A stretch of 64,000 nucleotides of DNA, from NCBI RefSeq assembly GCF_026151205.1, contig NC_087080.1, positions 753,812-817,811 of the forward strand, read 5' to 3'. This DNA is from Bolinopsis microptera (taxonomy: Eukaryota > Ctenophora > Tentaculata > Lobata > Bolinopsidae). The notes under the pieces are model-generated. The model saw only the letters and a program-made list of their open reading frames with translations. It did not search any database and had not been told where the DNA came from. Below are positions 23,725 through 32,421 of this stretch, piece by piece. The position numbers and the translations under genes were made by a program. The first letter of the stretch is position 1. Every line of letters begins with the position of its first letter.

Positions 23725-23973
23725 CACAGGGGGAGCTGAAACCAGGTTTTCGATCAAACGCTGCCATGTGTAGTCAAACGTTGCCAAAAGTTGCTCTCGT
23801 CCAATGAAGTCGCTGCATTATGTAAGCCAAGCTCCTCATATGAATATATGTAATTCAATTATGCATACTAACTTGCAAAATGCAGCGATTTCATTGGACG
23901 AGAGCAACTGTTGGCGACGTTTAACTACAAATGGCAGAATTTGATCGAAAACCTGGTTTCAGACCCCCCTGTG
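23725..23973. mobile_element. 249-bp MITE with long inverted arms and ACGT target duplication
   Basis: The element runs from CACAGGGGGAGCTGAAACC to its inverse GGTTTCAGACCCCCCTGTG. The arms stay complementary for about 100 bp each (for example 'gttgctctcgtccaatga' against 'tcattggacgagagcaac'), leaving a short AT-rich centre. It is flanked by ACGT on both sides (23721-23724, 23974-23977). The empty site in segmental copy 1 (about 9160-9166) has a single ACGT. There is no coding capacity, so it would need a transposase in trans. The 4-bp duplication does not by itself settle the superfamily. Confidence 0.85.
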
Positions 23974-24728
23974 ACGTGCCATCGAGAAGAAAGCGGCGCG
24001 CGCTTTTTCAAAGAAATTTAGACGAGTAACATCTGTCAAAATTGAGGTTAAAAATGCAATTACCAAAAAGCACTGGTTCTAAATTTTTACTGAAAAAAAC
24101 TGTTTCAAAAATATCAAAATATCAATATAAAGCAGCCTTCACCTAACCATGTGCTTACGCGCCACTGCGGGCGTGCTTGTTTCCCAAGCCGGGAGGCGGG
24201 CGCACGCCACTTCAAGCGCAAGGGCTCTGGATAGAGCAAAAGCACTTATATTTGCATTATATTTGCTTTTCAAAATCCTGTTCAATTAAGTTATATTATA
24301 CAATTTTAGTTCTGGCGAGGATGCCTTGGCAGTTTTCAAGTATCCACGAAACCTTTCATCATGTCGTGACTGATTTGAGTGGAGACCTTAGATTTTGAGG
24401 AAGATGAGTGTGTTAAGCTGTATTTGGCGAGAAGCTTTGAGATATTGGTATACCAAGAAAGGCCCAGCATGATCTGCTCGTGAAATGCAGCACAGTTCGT
24501 TTTGAGTGCTTTCAAGGCGACTAAATTTGGCGCTCACAGCTGTCCTCATGATCATGTGATCGCCGCATGAGGTTCTGTAAATGCGCAGGGCACCTTCGAG
24601 CTTATATTATTCACCTTACTGAGGCAGTCAACCAACGTGCGACTTTATTTTTATGATATGATATGTTTTGATTGTTATCAATAAATACCAAAATTTAAAC
24701 TTGTTTTCCTAAAATTTGTTTTCCTATA

Positions 24729-25271
24729 GTAATCTATTGCAAGTTTGCAGGCTTCGAAGAGTAGGGGGTGGCACCTGCTTTCGTGATCCCAGCAACCTAT
24801 ATTAATGCTTTTAAATGGATGGACAATGACCAGTTAATAAACTTTAGGTGGAATTTTTCATAGTGGTATTGTTCAATAAATTTCAGGGTATGCTGGTTTT
24901 TGAGTGGAGGCATAAGACTTGACAGCCATTAAGCAGGATTGGTTTTTATTAAGGAGTCAAATAGAATATTAAGGGCATGGTGAGAGAGGGCATCCTTAAC
25001 TATATTTCCTTTGAGGCCATAGAGAGCACGAAGAGCCTTAGCCCTCAGCTCAGTATTTGCTGCTGTAAATGATCCATTTCTCTTTTCTCATTTGGAAGCA
25101 GAAAATACTGTGGAATATTATGCCAAGATAGCAGTATTTTTCGTTGTGCTGGATGGGCTGACCTCCCAATGTGAATGTTTCATAGGACTGCTTTCTTTTG
25201 GGAGGGCTGAATATAACAATCTTAGTTTTTTTTTCTAGGCCCATGGAGTTACTATTGAGGACGAAGGTCAC
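24729..25271 (-). pseudogene. Decayed LINE reverse-transcriptase C-terminus (minus), copy in SD2
   Basis: On the minus strand from 25271 one reads T-K-I-V-I-F-S-P-P, then L-G-G-Q-P-I, then K-Y-C-Y-L-G-I-I-F. After a shift come T-E-L-R-A-K-A-L-R-A-L-Y and F-H-L-K-F-I-N-W. This is the standard order after RT motif C ('NkTKimvF', 'l.g..i..v..ykYLGi.f', 'kALraLy'). It is the longer version of the fragment at 9882-10412, extending past the end of the shared segmental repeat. Frameshifts make it inactive. Confidence 0.7.
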
Positions 25272-25504
25272 GTATTAATTGGCTGTTTGCTTTACCCCTC
25301 AGTAAGGGAGAAATTCAACTTCCATCCCTAAAACATCACTGACCTAGCCGGTCTGCTCTCCAACAAAACTCTAGATCCTACCAAATTTACTGCCACAGTA
25401 AGAGCAATCAATTCAATTCTCTCTGAATATATATTTATTGATTATGTATTGAATTGGTGATAAATAATAAAATTGTCTTTTCTCAAAAAATTGTCTTTTC
25501 TCTG
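25255..25504 (+). pseudogene. 3' terminus of another LINE (ORF2 C-end plus doublet tail)
   Basis: The plus-strand frame gives E-D-E-G-H-V-L-I-G-C-L-L-Y-P-S-V-R-E-K-F, the '(E)(E).H.L..C..Y...R' signature that closes ORF2 in many LINEs. It is followed by a helix and a stop. About 40 bp later comes AAATTGTCTTTTCTCAA in tandem (25471-25504). The same tail occurs at 7961-7996 and 19806-19850. This shows directly that a tail doublet follows an ORF2 C-terminus. Confidence 0.65.
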
Positions 25505-25631
25505 TGAACGAACAATATACAGCCTATTTTTTAATACTTTCAACACTACTATATAACAAATAATTTGAGGTGCAGGGGTCTGTCCAAGCTGGCCCCCTGG
25601 ACTCCGGACATATCTCTGATATCATATCATC
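25505..25631 (+). promoter_or_regulatory. 5' UTR and presumed internal promoter of the intact LINE
   Basis: Only about 127 bp separate the preceding element's tail from the ORF1 ATG, so any internal promoter must lie here. The sequence holds a short GC-rich stretch (GGTCTGTCCAAGCTGGCCCC). I cannot place the exact 5' end or a target-site duplication. Confidence 0.35.
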
Positions 25632-27713
25632 ATGGCTACTACCTCAAGTGCTAGTACCCAAAGGCGTTCCCCTAGACACACTCCTCCTCCTACCAACCCA
25701 GGATCCAGAGCTAGCATGTCACCATCCGGCAGAGGAGCTTCCTCCCAAAAGAAGAAACCTCTAGCAGACAACAAAGCCCTGCGCAGGAACAGCCCTAGTG
25801 CAATGGCCCAGAAAGCTGTGCTGGGTAAACGCCCATCAAAGTCACCCCAAGAACAACCAGAGACATCTGTTCTTAAACCTCCAGGTAATCTGGTTATTGA
25901 AAAGATCAGCCCAAACCTGATATCAGCTTTAGAATCATCGAACCTCAGAGAGAGCCCCAGCAGTCCAATGAGCCCTCTGTACAAGTCCTTTCCTCCATTC
26001 TCCCGTGCTGAAGAGTCTGCTGAAGAACTTGAAATCCAGGATAAACCTACAGTAAAACAACGGGCTTCAAAGAGTGATTGTCCTTGCCGATCAACATCAG
26101 ATGGTAAGGAATGGAAGTTCAAGTGTACCAGATGTTTTCAGCACTGGCATGCTTCCTGTTGCAATCTCAAGGGTGCTAACAACATTCAGCACGATACACC
26201 TCTTGAAGCTTCTCTGAATATGATTCTCTCAGAATGGCTATGTCCATGGTGTTTCGATACATCATTCCCCAGACCAGGCTCCAGCATGTCAGCCAAGATG
26301 GACAACAACCTAAAGAGCTCTGTAGACTACAGCCAGAACATACAGGCTATATCAGATGCTATTTCTAATGCTGTTGGTAACAGTATGCCTACTGTGGAGA
26401 TTGTATCCCTGGAGACAAGACTGAAGAAGCTGAGTCAAGAGATTCATGAATTTCAGCAGTCCAGAAGTCCATCTGAAGCACCACCTGCTACAGAAATCCC
26501 CCTCCCTAAATGCACAGAACCTCCAGTGTGTGATTACCTGGTCGATGTGCTAAGTGCTGAGATCCTCAAAGAAGTTACAGAGTTTCTCCTGGAGAGCCAA
26601 GCTAGTAATAAGTTCATCCCGAAGAATGGAAGACAGGTCCTCAAGTTTGGGGAAGACTACTCTTATACTGGTGATTCAGACCCACCCCTATCCCCCACAA
26701 TCCCAGCACCCCTTGCCTCAGCCATAGACGCAGTTACATCAAAGTGCAGACTGACCCATAAGCCCAACTCCATCCTAATAAACTACTACCCTCCCTCAGT
26801 TGATACCACCACTAATAGCGAGCTCCCTTTTCACTCTGACGATGAGTCTGAGATTATTGCTAACTCAGAAATTGCTACTATCAGCATAGGCGACGTCAGG
26901 AAGGTGTGCTTTAAGTGCATCTATGAGACCGGAAACGAAGCCTCAACTGAGTATGTTCATAGTGTGAGTCCAGAATCTAACTCAGTGTATGTGATGACAC
27001 GATCGTCACAAGCCTGGTATCGTCACGGTATTGATGAAACAGGTCCTGCTGAAACTCAGTCTTCTGTGCAGACAGGAAGGTTCTCCATCACACTGAGAAC
27101 TGTGAGCAAACAGTTTAGCCGGAGCTGCATCATCATGGGCGACTCTAACACCAAGCCCATCAAGTTCGGTGTCGGTACTGGAACCCTTGGACAGTCCTTC
27201 CCAGGTGAACGTGTTAAAGCCAACAAGGTCAGTGCAATAGACCCTAAGCTCTGCATTGGTTATAGCAACGTCATCTTAGTTTGTGGGACCAACGATCTAC
27301 GAGTTGAAAATGTGCAGTCACCTGGTGATATACACCAGCTGGTAGACATTCTCCACCTGAAAATCCAGCAGATCCAGAAACTGTGCCCTAAGGCGAAGTT
27401 GTTTGTCACAGCAGTTTTACCGTCTAGACTCCCTAAGATGAATAAAAACATTATGGCATTCAACAGCTTGGTTGATGAAATGTTGTACTCTAGCTTTAAC
27501 CAGACTGTATGGCACCTTGGTGTTGGCCACTTTTTAGACGGTAAAGGGTTGCTTGCTATGAAACTCACGAGAAATGGTGATGAAATCCATCTCGGAGAGC
27601 TTGGTATTGCTAAATTTGTGAGATGTCTGAAACAGTGGGTGTATGTGAGGGAGAGACAGGAGAGAGTAAGACAAAGGAAGGCCACCCGACCAGTGGGAGT
27701 TTATCCCACTTAG
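25632..27713 (+). CDS. Intact LINE ORF1: PHD, coiled coil, AlkB-like dioxygenase, SGNH hydrolase
   Basis: This 693-residue protein starts with a Ser/Pro/Lys-rich tail. A PHD finger follows at ~150-207 (C-P-C ... C-T-R-C ... H-A-S-C ... W-L-C-P-W-C), then a coiled-coil piece ~255-280. Residues ~330-490 carry the full AlkB-family signature: N-Y-Y at 384-386 (2-oxoglutarate), H401-S-D403 (iron HxD), the I-x-x-I-S-I-G core strand, distal H465 in Y-R-H-G-I-D, and R483-x5-R489. An SGNH/GDSL hydrolase follows: G-D-S-N at 503-506, G-T-N-D at 552-555, D650-x-x-H653. PHD and esterase are known from CR1-type ORF1; the dioxygenase is the unexpected part. It could act on alkylated or methylated nucleic acid during transposition, which is inference. 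The TAG stop is followed, in the same frame and two codons later, by the ORF2 ATG. Confidence 0.9.
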   Translation: MATTSSASTQRRSPRHTPPPTNPGSRASMSPSGRGASSQKKKPLADNKALRRNSPSAMAQKAVLGKRPSKSPQEQPETSVLKPPGNLVIEKISPNLISALESSNLRESPSSPMSPLYKSFPPFSRAEESAEELEIQDKPTVKQRASKSDCPCRSTSDGKEWKFKCTRCFQHWHASCCNLKGANNIQHDTPLEASLNMILSEWLCPWCFDTSFPRPGSSMSAKMDNNLKSSVDYSQNIQAISDAISNAVGNSMPTVEIVSLETRLKKLSQEIHEFQQSRSPSEAPPATEIPLPKCTEPPVCDYLVDVLSAEILKEVTEFLLESQASNKFIPKNGRQVLKFGEDYSYTGDSDPPLSPTIPAPLASAIDAVTSKCRLTHKPNSILINYYPPSVDTTTNSELPFHSDDESEIIANSEIATISIGDVRKVCFKCIYETGNEASTEYVHSVSPESNSVYVMTRSSQAWYRHGIDETGPAETQSSVQTGRFSITLRTVSKQFSRSCIIMGDSNTKPIKFGVGTGTLGQSFPGERVKANKVSAIDPKLCIGYSNVILVCGTNDLRVENVQSPGDIHQLVDILHLKIQQIQKLCPKAKLFVTAVLPSRLPKMNKNIMAFNSLVDEMLYSSFNQTVWHLGVGHFLDGKGLLAMKLTRNGDEIHLGELGIAKFVRCLKQWVYVRERQERVRQRKATRPVGVYPT

Positions 27714-27719
27714 TTTATC

Positions 27720-30700
27720 ATGATTATGAAACTTATTAAAGATGTGTGCGACCCCTGTAGTAAATACATTAATATTGGCCAGCCACTCTTAGAATGTGAA
27801 AATTGCAGCAAAGTTGTTCATACTAAGTGCTTCAGATCCGCGAAATTTACAAGCAAAAACGGTCTATGGATGTGCAGTGATTGCTGTAGTACAATAGAAG
27901 ATAGGTATTGCCCATTTCCAAGCAGCCAAAGATATGATGATTCAGATAAATTCTATGATACAAACAACCAGGAAGATGTCACCATAGCTAAATTCTCTTC
28001 AATACTTGAAGACTGTAAGCGTTACACAAAACAAGAACTAGCAAACTCAATCAGCAAACTTTTTCCTGAGAAAAATAAAAATTCTGCTTATCTGCCCGCT
28101 CTGTTTTGCAATATAGATGGGTTTGCTAGTAATTTTGACAGCTTTTTAATAGAACATAAGACCCTCCCGTGTAATTTTGATGTCATTGGATTGGCTGAGA
28201 CCAACATCGATCCAAGCCAACAAGGCTTATACCAAATCCCCTCCTATACAACATTTTGTCAAGTACCATTCCCTGATAAGAAAAAAGGAACAGGAGTATC
28301 CTTATATGTCTCTGATCGCCTGAATGCTGTAGTAATCGAAAATCTATCTCACTGTACAAAAGATATTGAGTGCTTATTTGTTGAAATTACTCTTAGCTCG
28401 GGTGATAAACTGACATATGGGGTTGCTTATCGTCCTCCAAATGGCTGTAGTGAGACCTTTTGTCAAACTCTTGAGGATATATCTAAGCAGTTGGCTGGTA
28501 AAAAGTTCCATATTCTTGGCGATTTTAACTCTAACCTCCTCAATGTACAAACCTCCAGCCAGCTATTTGAGGACACGTTACTTCGTAACAATATGTATCC
28601 TACTATATCACTTGCTACCCACTTCCGTCCTAACTGTAAAAACTCATGTATTGACAATATCCTCACATCAGAGATAGATCATGTACTTCTCTCCGGTGTA
28701 TTGAATGATAGGATTGGTGACCATGCCTTTATATTCACCTTCACGTCAATTCCTACCGAAAACAGTACTGAAAAACTTAAACATGTTCGCTACTATGATT
28801 ATTCAAGTTCCAAACTCACTAATTTTGTTAATGAACTCGAGGTGAAGGTGAATGACTTGACTCCCTCGGTAAACTTCAATGAGTTCTTGGACTGCTTCAA
28901 TGAAACACTTGATAAACACTGTAAGCTTGATGTACCAAAAGTTACCAAAAGGACTCCCAAACTCAACCCGTGGATTACCGATGGAATCATTGTCTCAGTT
29001 GAAAGAAAACATGAACTCTGTAGAGACTGGTCAAGCACTGTAACAAATAGAAACCCTGAGGGTAATGTACTGCTCTATAAAGTCTTCAGTGACTACCGAA
29101 GAATGCTTAAAAGTATTATCAAGGTCGCCAAACGATCGTACTACTGCAATGAAATCCATAAAAATATAGAAAACAGCAAAAAAACGTGGCAGATAATCAA
29201 TGAGCTCAGGGGCAAGAAAAAGAAGCAAACTAAGCCTCCCTTTATCATAAACAACGAACGAATCATGAATCGTAGAGTCATAGCCAATGGATTCAACTCA
29301 TACTTTGTTTCTATTGCCCTTAAGCTCAATGAAACACTTAGTAGCAGTGAGGCCTCTGGTTTACCAATTCTCCCTATAAAAACATTCTATGATTTCCTTG
29401 GAAAGACTAATGAAAAATCGATTATGTTAGAAGACTGTACACCTTATGAGATAACGGAAATAATAAAAGGATTTGAAAATGGAAAAGCAAGTGATATTCC
29501 TGTTAGTGTAATCAAAAGATCATCTCACGTAATTACACCGATCCTTAGTCGATACATCAACATCTTAATGTCTAATGGCACGTTCCCCGACGTTCTAAAG
29601 ACTGGTAGAATAACTCCTGTATTTAAGAAGGGAAACCCTGAAGAGATAGAAAACTACCGCCCAATCTCTACTCTCTCTATATTTGGTAAAATCTTTGAAA
29701 AGATCATTTACTCAAGAATATATTCGTTTGCTAGCTCACAGGGTATAATATCTAAAACACAATTTGGCTTCAGGCAGTCACACTCTACTTCACATGCAGT
29801 TAATCACTCAATAAACCTTATAACTGAATCTCTAAAACTTAAGCATCATGTCTTAGGCATATTCATAGACCTTAGCAAAGCTTTTGATACAATAGATCAT
29901 GGTACATTACTTGTCAAATTACAGGGCTATGGGATACGTGGGGTGGCAAATGATCTTATAAAAAGTTACTTAACAAATAGATCACAATATACTGAAGTTG
30001 TTGGTGAGAAATCTGACGCCTTGAAAATACAGTTTGGAGTCCCTCAGGGTTCGATTCTTGGACCTCTCTTATTTCTCCTATATATTAATGATATCGCCAA
30101 CAGCTCCAGTTTGGGATCATTTGTCACCTTCGCTGATGACACCAATATATTTGTGACTGGGAAATCTAAAAAGGAGGCATATATGCGTGGTAATTCTCTT
30201 TTAGCTAGTTTATATTCCTACATGCGAGCAAACAAACTCCATGTCAACTTGTCTAAATGCTGTTTCATTCACTTTAAACCAGCATCGTCCTCCCAGACTG
30301 ACAATAATTCTGAATATACTCTAACCATTGATAACTTTCCAATAAAACAAGTTGCATCTGCTAAGTTTCTGGGAGTCGTCATCGATGAAAAGCTAACCTG
30401 GGAAGAACATATAAAATCACTTAGGCGTTCTCTCAGCCATGCAACATCAACTCTCTGCCGCCTACGCTGCTCCCTCCCAGATTTCTTACACCGCCAGTTG
30501 TATTACACTCTATTTGAATCACACCTCTCCTATTGTATCACGGTTTGGGGTGGGGCAGCCAAAACTCGTATAAGTTCTGTATTCAAAGCACAAAAATATT
30601 GTCTCAGGGTACTGTTTGGCGACAGGGAGGCATACCTAGATAAATTTAAGACCTGTGCTCGTGCTCGACCGTTTGGCAACCAAAATCTGAACAAAAAATT

Positions 30701-31115
30701 TTTCTTGAAAGAGCACACGAAACCTTTGTTCAAGGAACACGGAATACTTGCCGTCCAAAACCTGTACACTTACCATTGTTTCCTTGAGCTCTATAAAATC
30801 ATGAAATTCCGTGCTCCGATTTCCCTCCATGAAAATTTCACCTGCTCAAGTAGGAAACCCACCCTTATACTAAGCCAAGCAGACCCCCCTGACAACTTCA
30901 ATAGCAGAACGACTCGTATTTGGAACGTAATTGTGCCTAAGCTTGGTATACGTGACTACTGTCTAAGTGTGGCCTGCCTGAAGTCTAGGATGAAGCAATC
31001 ACTGCTCGTCAACCAGCATAACCATGCTGATCTTGATTGGACAAACAAAGATTTCGAATGCTCTAATCTAAATTTTGACATTAAGTCTACCCTAGGGTCC
31101 ACACATCCAAAATGA
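27720..31115 (+). CDS. Intact LINE ORF2: PHD, EEP endonuclease, reverse transcriptase
   Basis: This 1131-residue frame has no interruption. The PHD-like finger is at residues ~9-60 (C-D-P-C ... H-T-K-C ... W-M-C-S-D-C). The endonuclease has G-L-A-E-T-N, Y-R-P-P-N-G, G-D-F-N, C-I-D-N-I and a preserved terminal G-D-H. The reverse transcriptase has motif A D717 in F-I-D-L-S-K-A-F-D, G-V-P-Q-G-S-I-L-G-P, and motif C F-A-D-D with D806/D807. The C-terminal F-K-T-C-A-R-A-R-P domain follows. All catalytic residues I looked for are present, so with ORF1 upstream this element looks competent. It differs from 273-3617 throughout, so the two are separate lineages rather than copies of one burst. Confidence 0.95.
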   Translation: MIMKLIKDVCDPCSKYINIGQPLLECENCSKVVHTKCFRSAKFTSKNGLWMCSDCCSTIEDRYCPFPSSQRYDDSDKFYDTNNQEDVTIAKFSSILEDCKRYTKQELANSISKLFPEKNKNSAYLPALFCNIDGFASNFDSFLIEHKTLPCNFDVIGLAETNIDPSQQGLYQIPSYTTFCQVPFPDKKKGTGVSLYVSDRLNAVVIENLSHCTKDIECLFVEITLSSGDKLTYGVAYRPPNGCSETFCQTLEDISKQLAGKKFHILGDFNSNLLNVQTSSQLFEDTLLRNNMYPTISLATHFRPNCKNSCIDNILTSEIDHVLLSGVLNDRIGDHAFIFTFTSIPTENSTEKLKHVRYYDYSSSKLTNFVNELEVKVNDLTPSVNFNEFLDCFNETLDKHCKLDVPKVTKRTPKLNPWITDGIIVSVERKHELCRDWSSTVTNRNPEGNVLLYKVFSDYRRMLKSIIKVAKRSYYCNEIHKNIENSKKTWQIINELRGKKKKQTKPPFIINNERIMNRRVIANGFNSYFVSIALKLNETLSSSEASGLPILPIKTFYDFLGKTNEKSIMLEDCTPYEITEIIKGFENGKASDIPVSVIKRSSHVITPILSRYINILMSNGTFPDVLKTGRITPVFKKGNPEEIENYRPISTLSIFGKIFEKIIYSRIYSFASSQGIISKTQFGFRQSHSTSHAVNHSINLITESLKLKHHVLGIFIDLSKAFDTIDHGTLLVKLQGYGIRGVANDLIKSYLTNRSQYTEVVGEKSDALKIQFGVPQGSILGPLLFLLYINDIANSSSLGSFVTFADDTNIFVTGKSKKEAYMRGNSLLASLYSYMRANKLHVNLSKCCFIHFKPASSSQTDNNSEYTLTIDNFPIKQVASAKFLGVVIDEKLTWEEHIKSLRRSLSHATSTLCRLRCSLPDFLHRQLYYTLFESHLSYCITVWGGAAKTRISSVFKAQKYCLRVLFGDREAYLDKFKTCARARPFGNQNLNKKFFLKEHTKPLFKEHGILAVQNLYTYHCFLELYKIMKFRAPISLHENFTCSSRKPTLILSQADPPDNFNSRTTRIWNVIVPKLGIRDYCLSVACLKSRMKQSLLVNQHNHADLDWTNKDFECSNLNFDIKSTLGSTHPK

Positions 31116-31784
31116 TTATCTTGAAATTGAAAATTAGCTGGGTGTGCATTTTCCTTTGTCTTACTAACGTGTGTGAGCGCAGTGTAGTGAGAAAGTGTTT
31201 TTAACAGATTTATTATTAGACTTAGGATTATGATTTTTAATATATTACATTGATATAAGATTTATTTTTGATAGGTACTTAATAAAGTTGATGAATTTCC
31301 CTCCCTATTAAAATTTTAAACCCATTTAGTGAAAATTGATAAACGAAGATCTAGATATTGATACATATTATAACCAACATTGCTTATATTCTGCCTTGTA
31401 AACAAAGAGCAAATCTTCTTAATGCCTTCTTCCTGTCCTAAAACTAAAACTTCATCCTATTAAAGTAAAGGCCAGTTGTTACCACAAGCTATTATACCGT
31501 CCCTCTCAAAAACATGCCTCAGCCTCCATCAAAAACAATTTTAGTTTTCAGTCCTTCTAGTTTCCAAAAATCTACCGAGCTAGTGTTCTGGTGTGCACAA
31601 AAGCCCCTAAGCCCGTGCATTCCTTGCCCCGCTAGCTGCCAGTCCTTGACAAACTTCCAATAGCAAAGATCAACTAGTCATTTACAAATTGAGCACTATA
31701 CAATTTTAATTGTTTTAAATATTTGACTTTGTAAAATGAGCTAAAACATTGATTTATTAGTTTCATTGATTTATTAGTTTCATT
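31116..31784 (+). mobile_element. 3' UTR and putative 3' end of the intact LINE
   Basis: The stretch downstream of ORF2 is AT-rich with AATAAA at ~31280. ATTGATTTATTAGTTTC occurs twice in tandem at 31748-31782. By analogy with 22250-22284 and 25471-25504 this doublet probably marks the 3' terminus, giving a full element of about 6.3 kb. Confidence 0.5.
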
Positions 31785-32421
31785 ATTATAAGAGCCCAGA
31801 TTTCCACTCAAATACTGGCAAGTGCATAATGCTATAGGACCTTAAAATAAAATTGAACCATACAAACTCGATTTATAAAAAAAAACTAGTATTACATAAC
31901 ATTTCTAAATTAAATATTGTGTACTCAATAAAGTAATTATCACTTTTGTATCTTGTACCCTTGTACTCTTGTATCCTTGTATCCTACATGTTACATGGGA
32001 AGATTGCCATCCAAAAGGATTAGCCGTGTCCACTGTGTCATCACTTTGATAGTATCAGACAGCTTCAATGGGTAAAATATCTCCATCCCTTATGATCTGC
32101 AGTTAGTGGTGCTCACTCAGAATATATGCCTTGTACAAAAAAGTCTTCCATAGAAGAAGCTTAAGGTATCAAATATCAATACCACGTAAGCTGACAAAGA
32201 AAGACCTACTGCTATCATAGCAATTTTGTTTGCGAACATACTTTTTTTAGACATTTGAAAAATCGATCATTGCAATAATTGCAGAAATATCTGTGGTTCT
32301 TTTTCATCTGACTTTTTTTCTCCATTTACCCAGATTGATTTAGGATTGATTTTATCTACTTTATGAATTGTTTTTCAAATCATCCTCTCAAGCATGTAGA
32401 TTCCTGCAAGAATTTCATCAA
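31785..32421. other. Upstream region of gene 1; no element recognised
   Basis: It includes a short imperfect repeat 'cttgtaccc/cttgtactc/cttgtatcc' at 31950-31985. A promoter for the gene starting at 32422 should be here or further left, but I see no convincing TATA or initiator. Confidence 0.3.

Larger units (their letters stand above)
19181..25104. repeat. Segmental repeat SD, copy 2, with nested insertions
   Basis: Same-orientation copy of 7160-10412. Relative to copy 1 it has acquired about 2.1 kb at ~20380-22483 (carrying a truncated LINE), about 0.8 kb at 22604-23405 (splitting R1) and a 249-bp MITE at 23725-23973. It lacks the poly-C block, the 20-bp tail insertion at 7795 and a ~35-bp GC-rich piece at 8208-8245. 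The order of events can be read by comparing the two copies. Confidence 0.85.
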
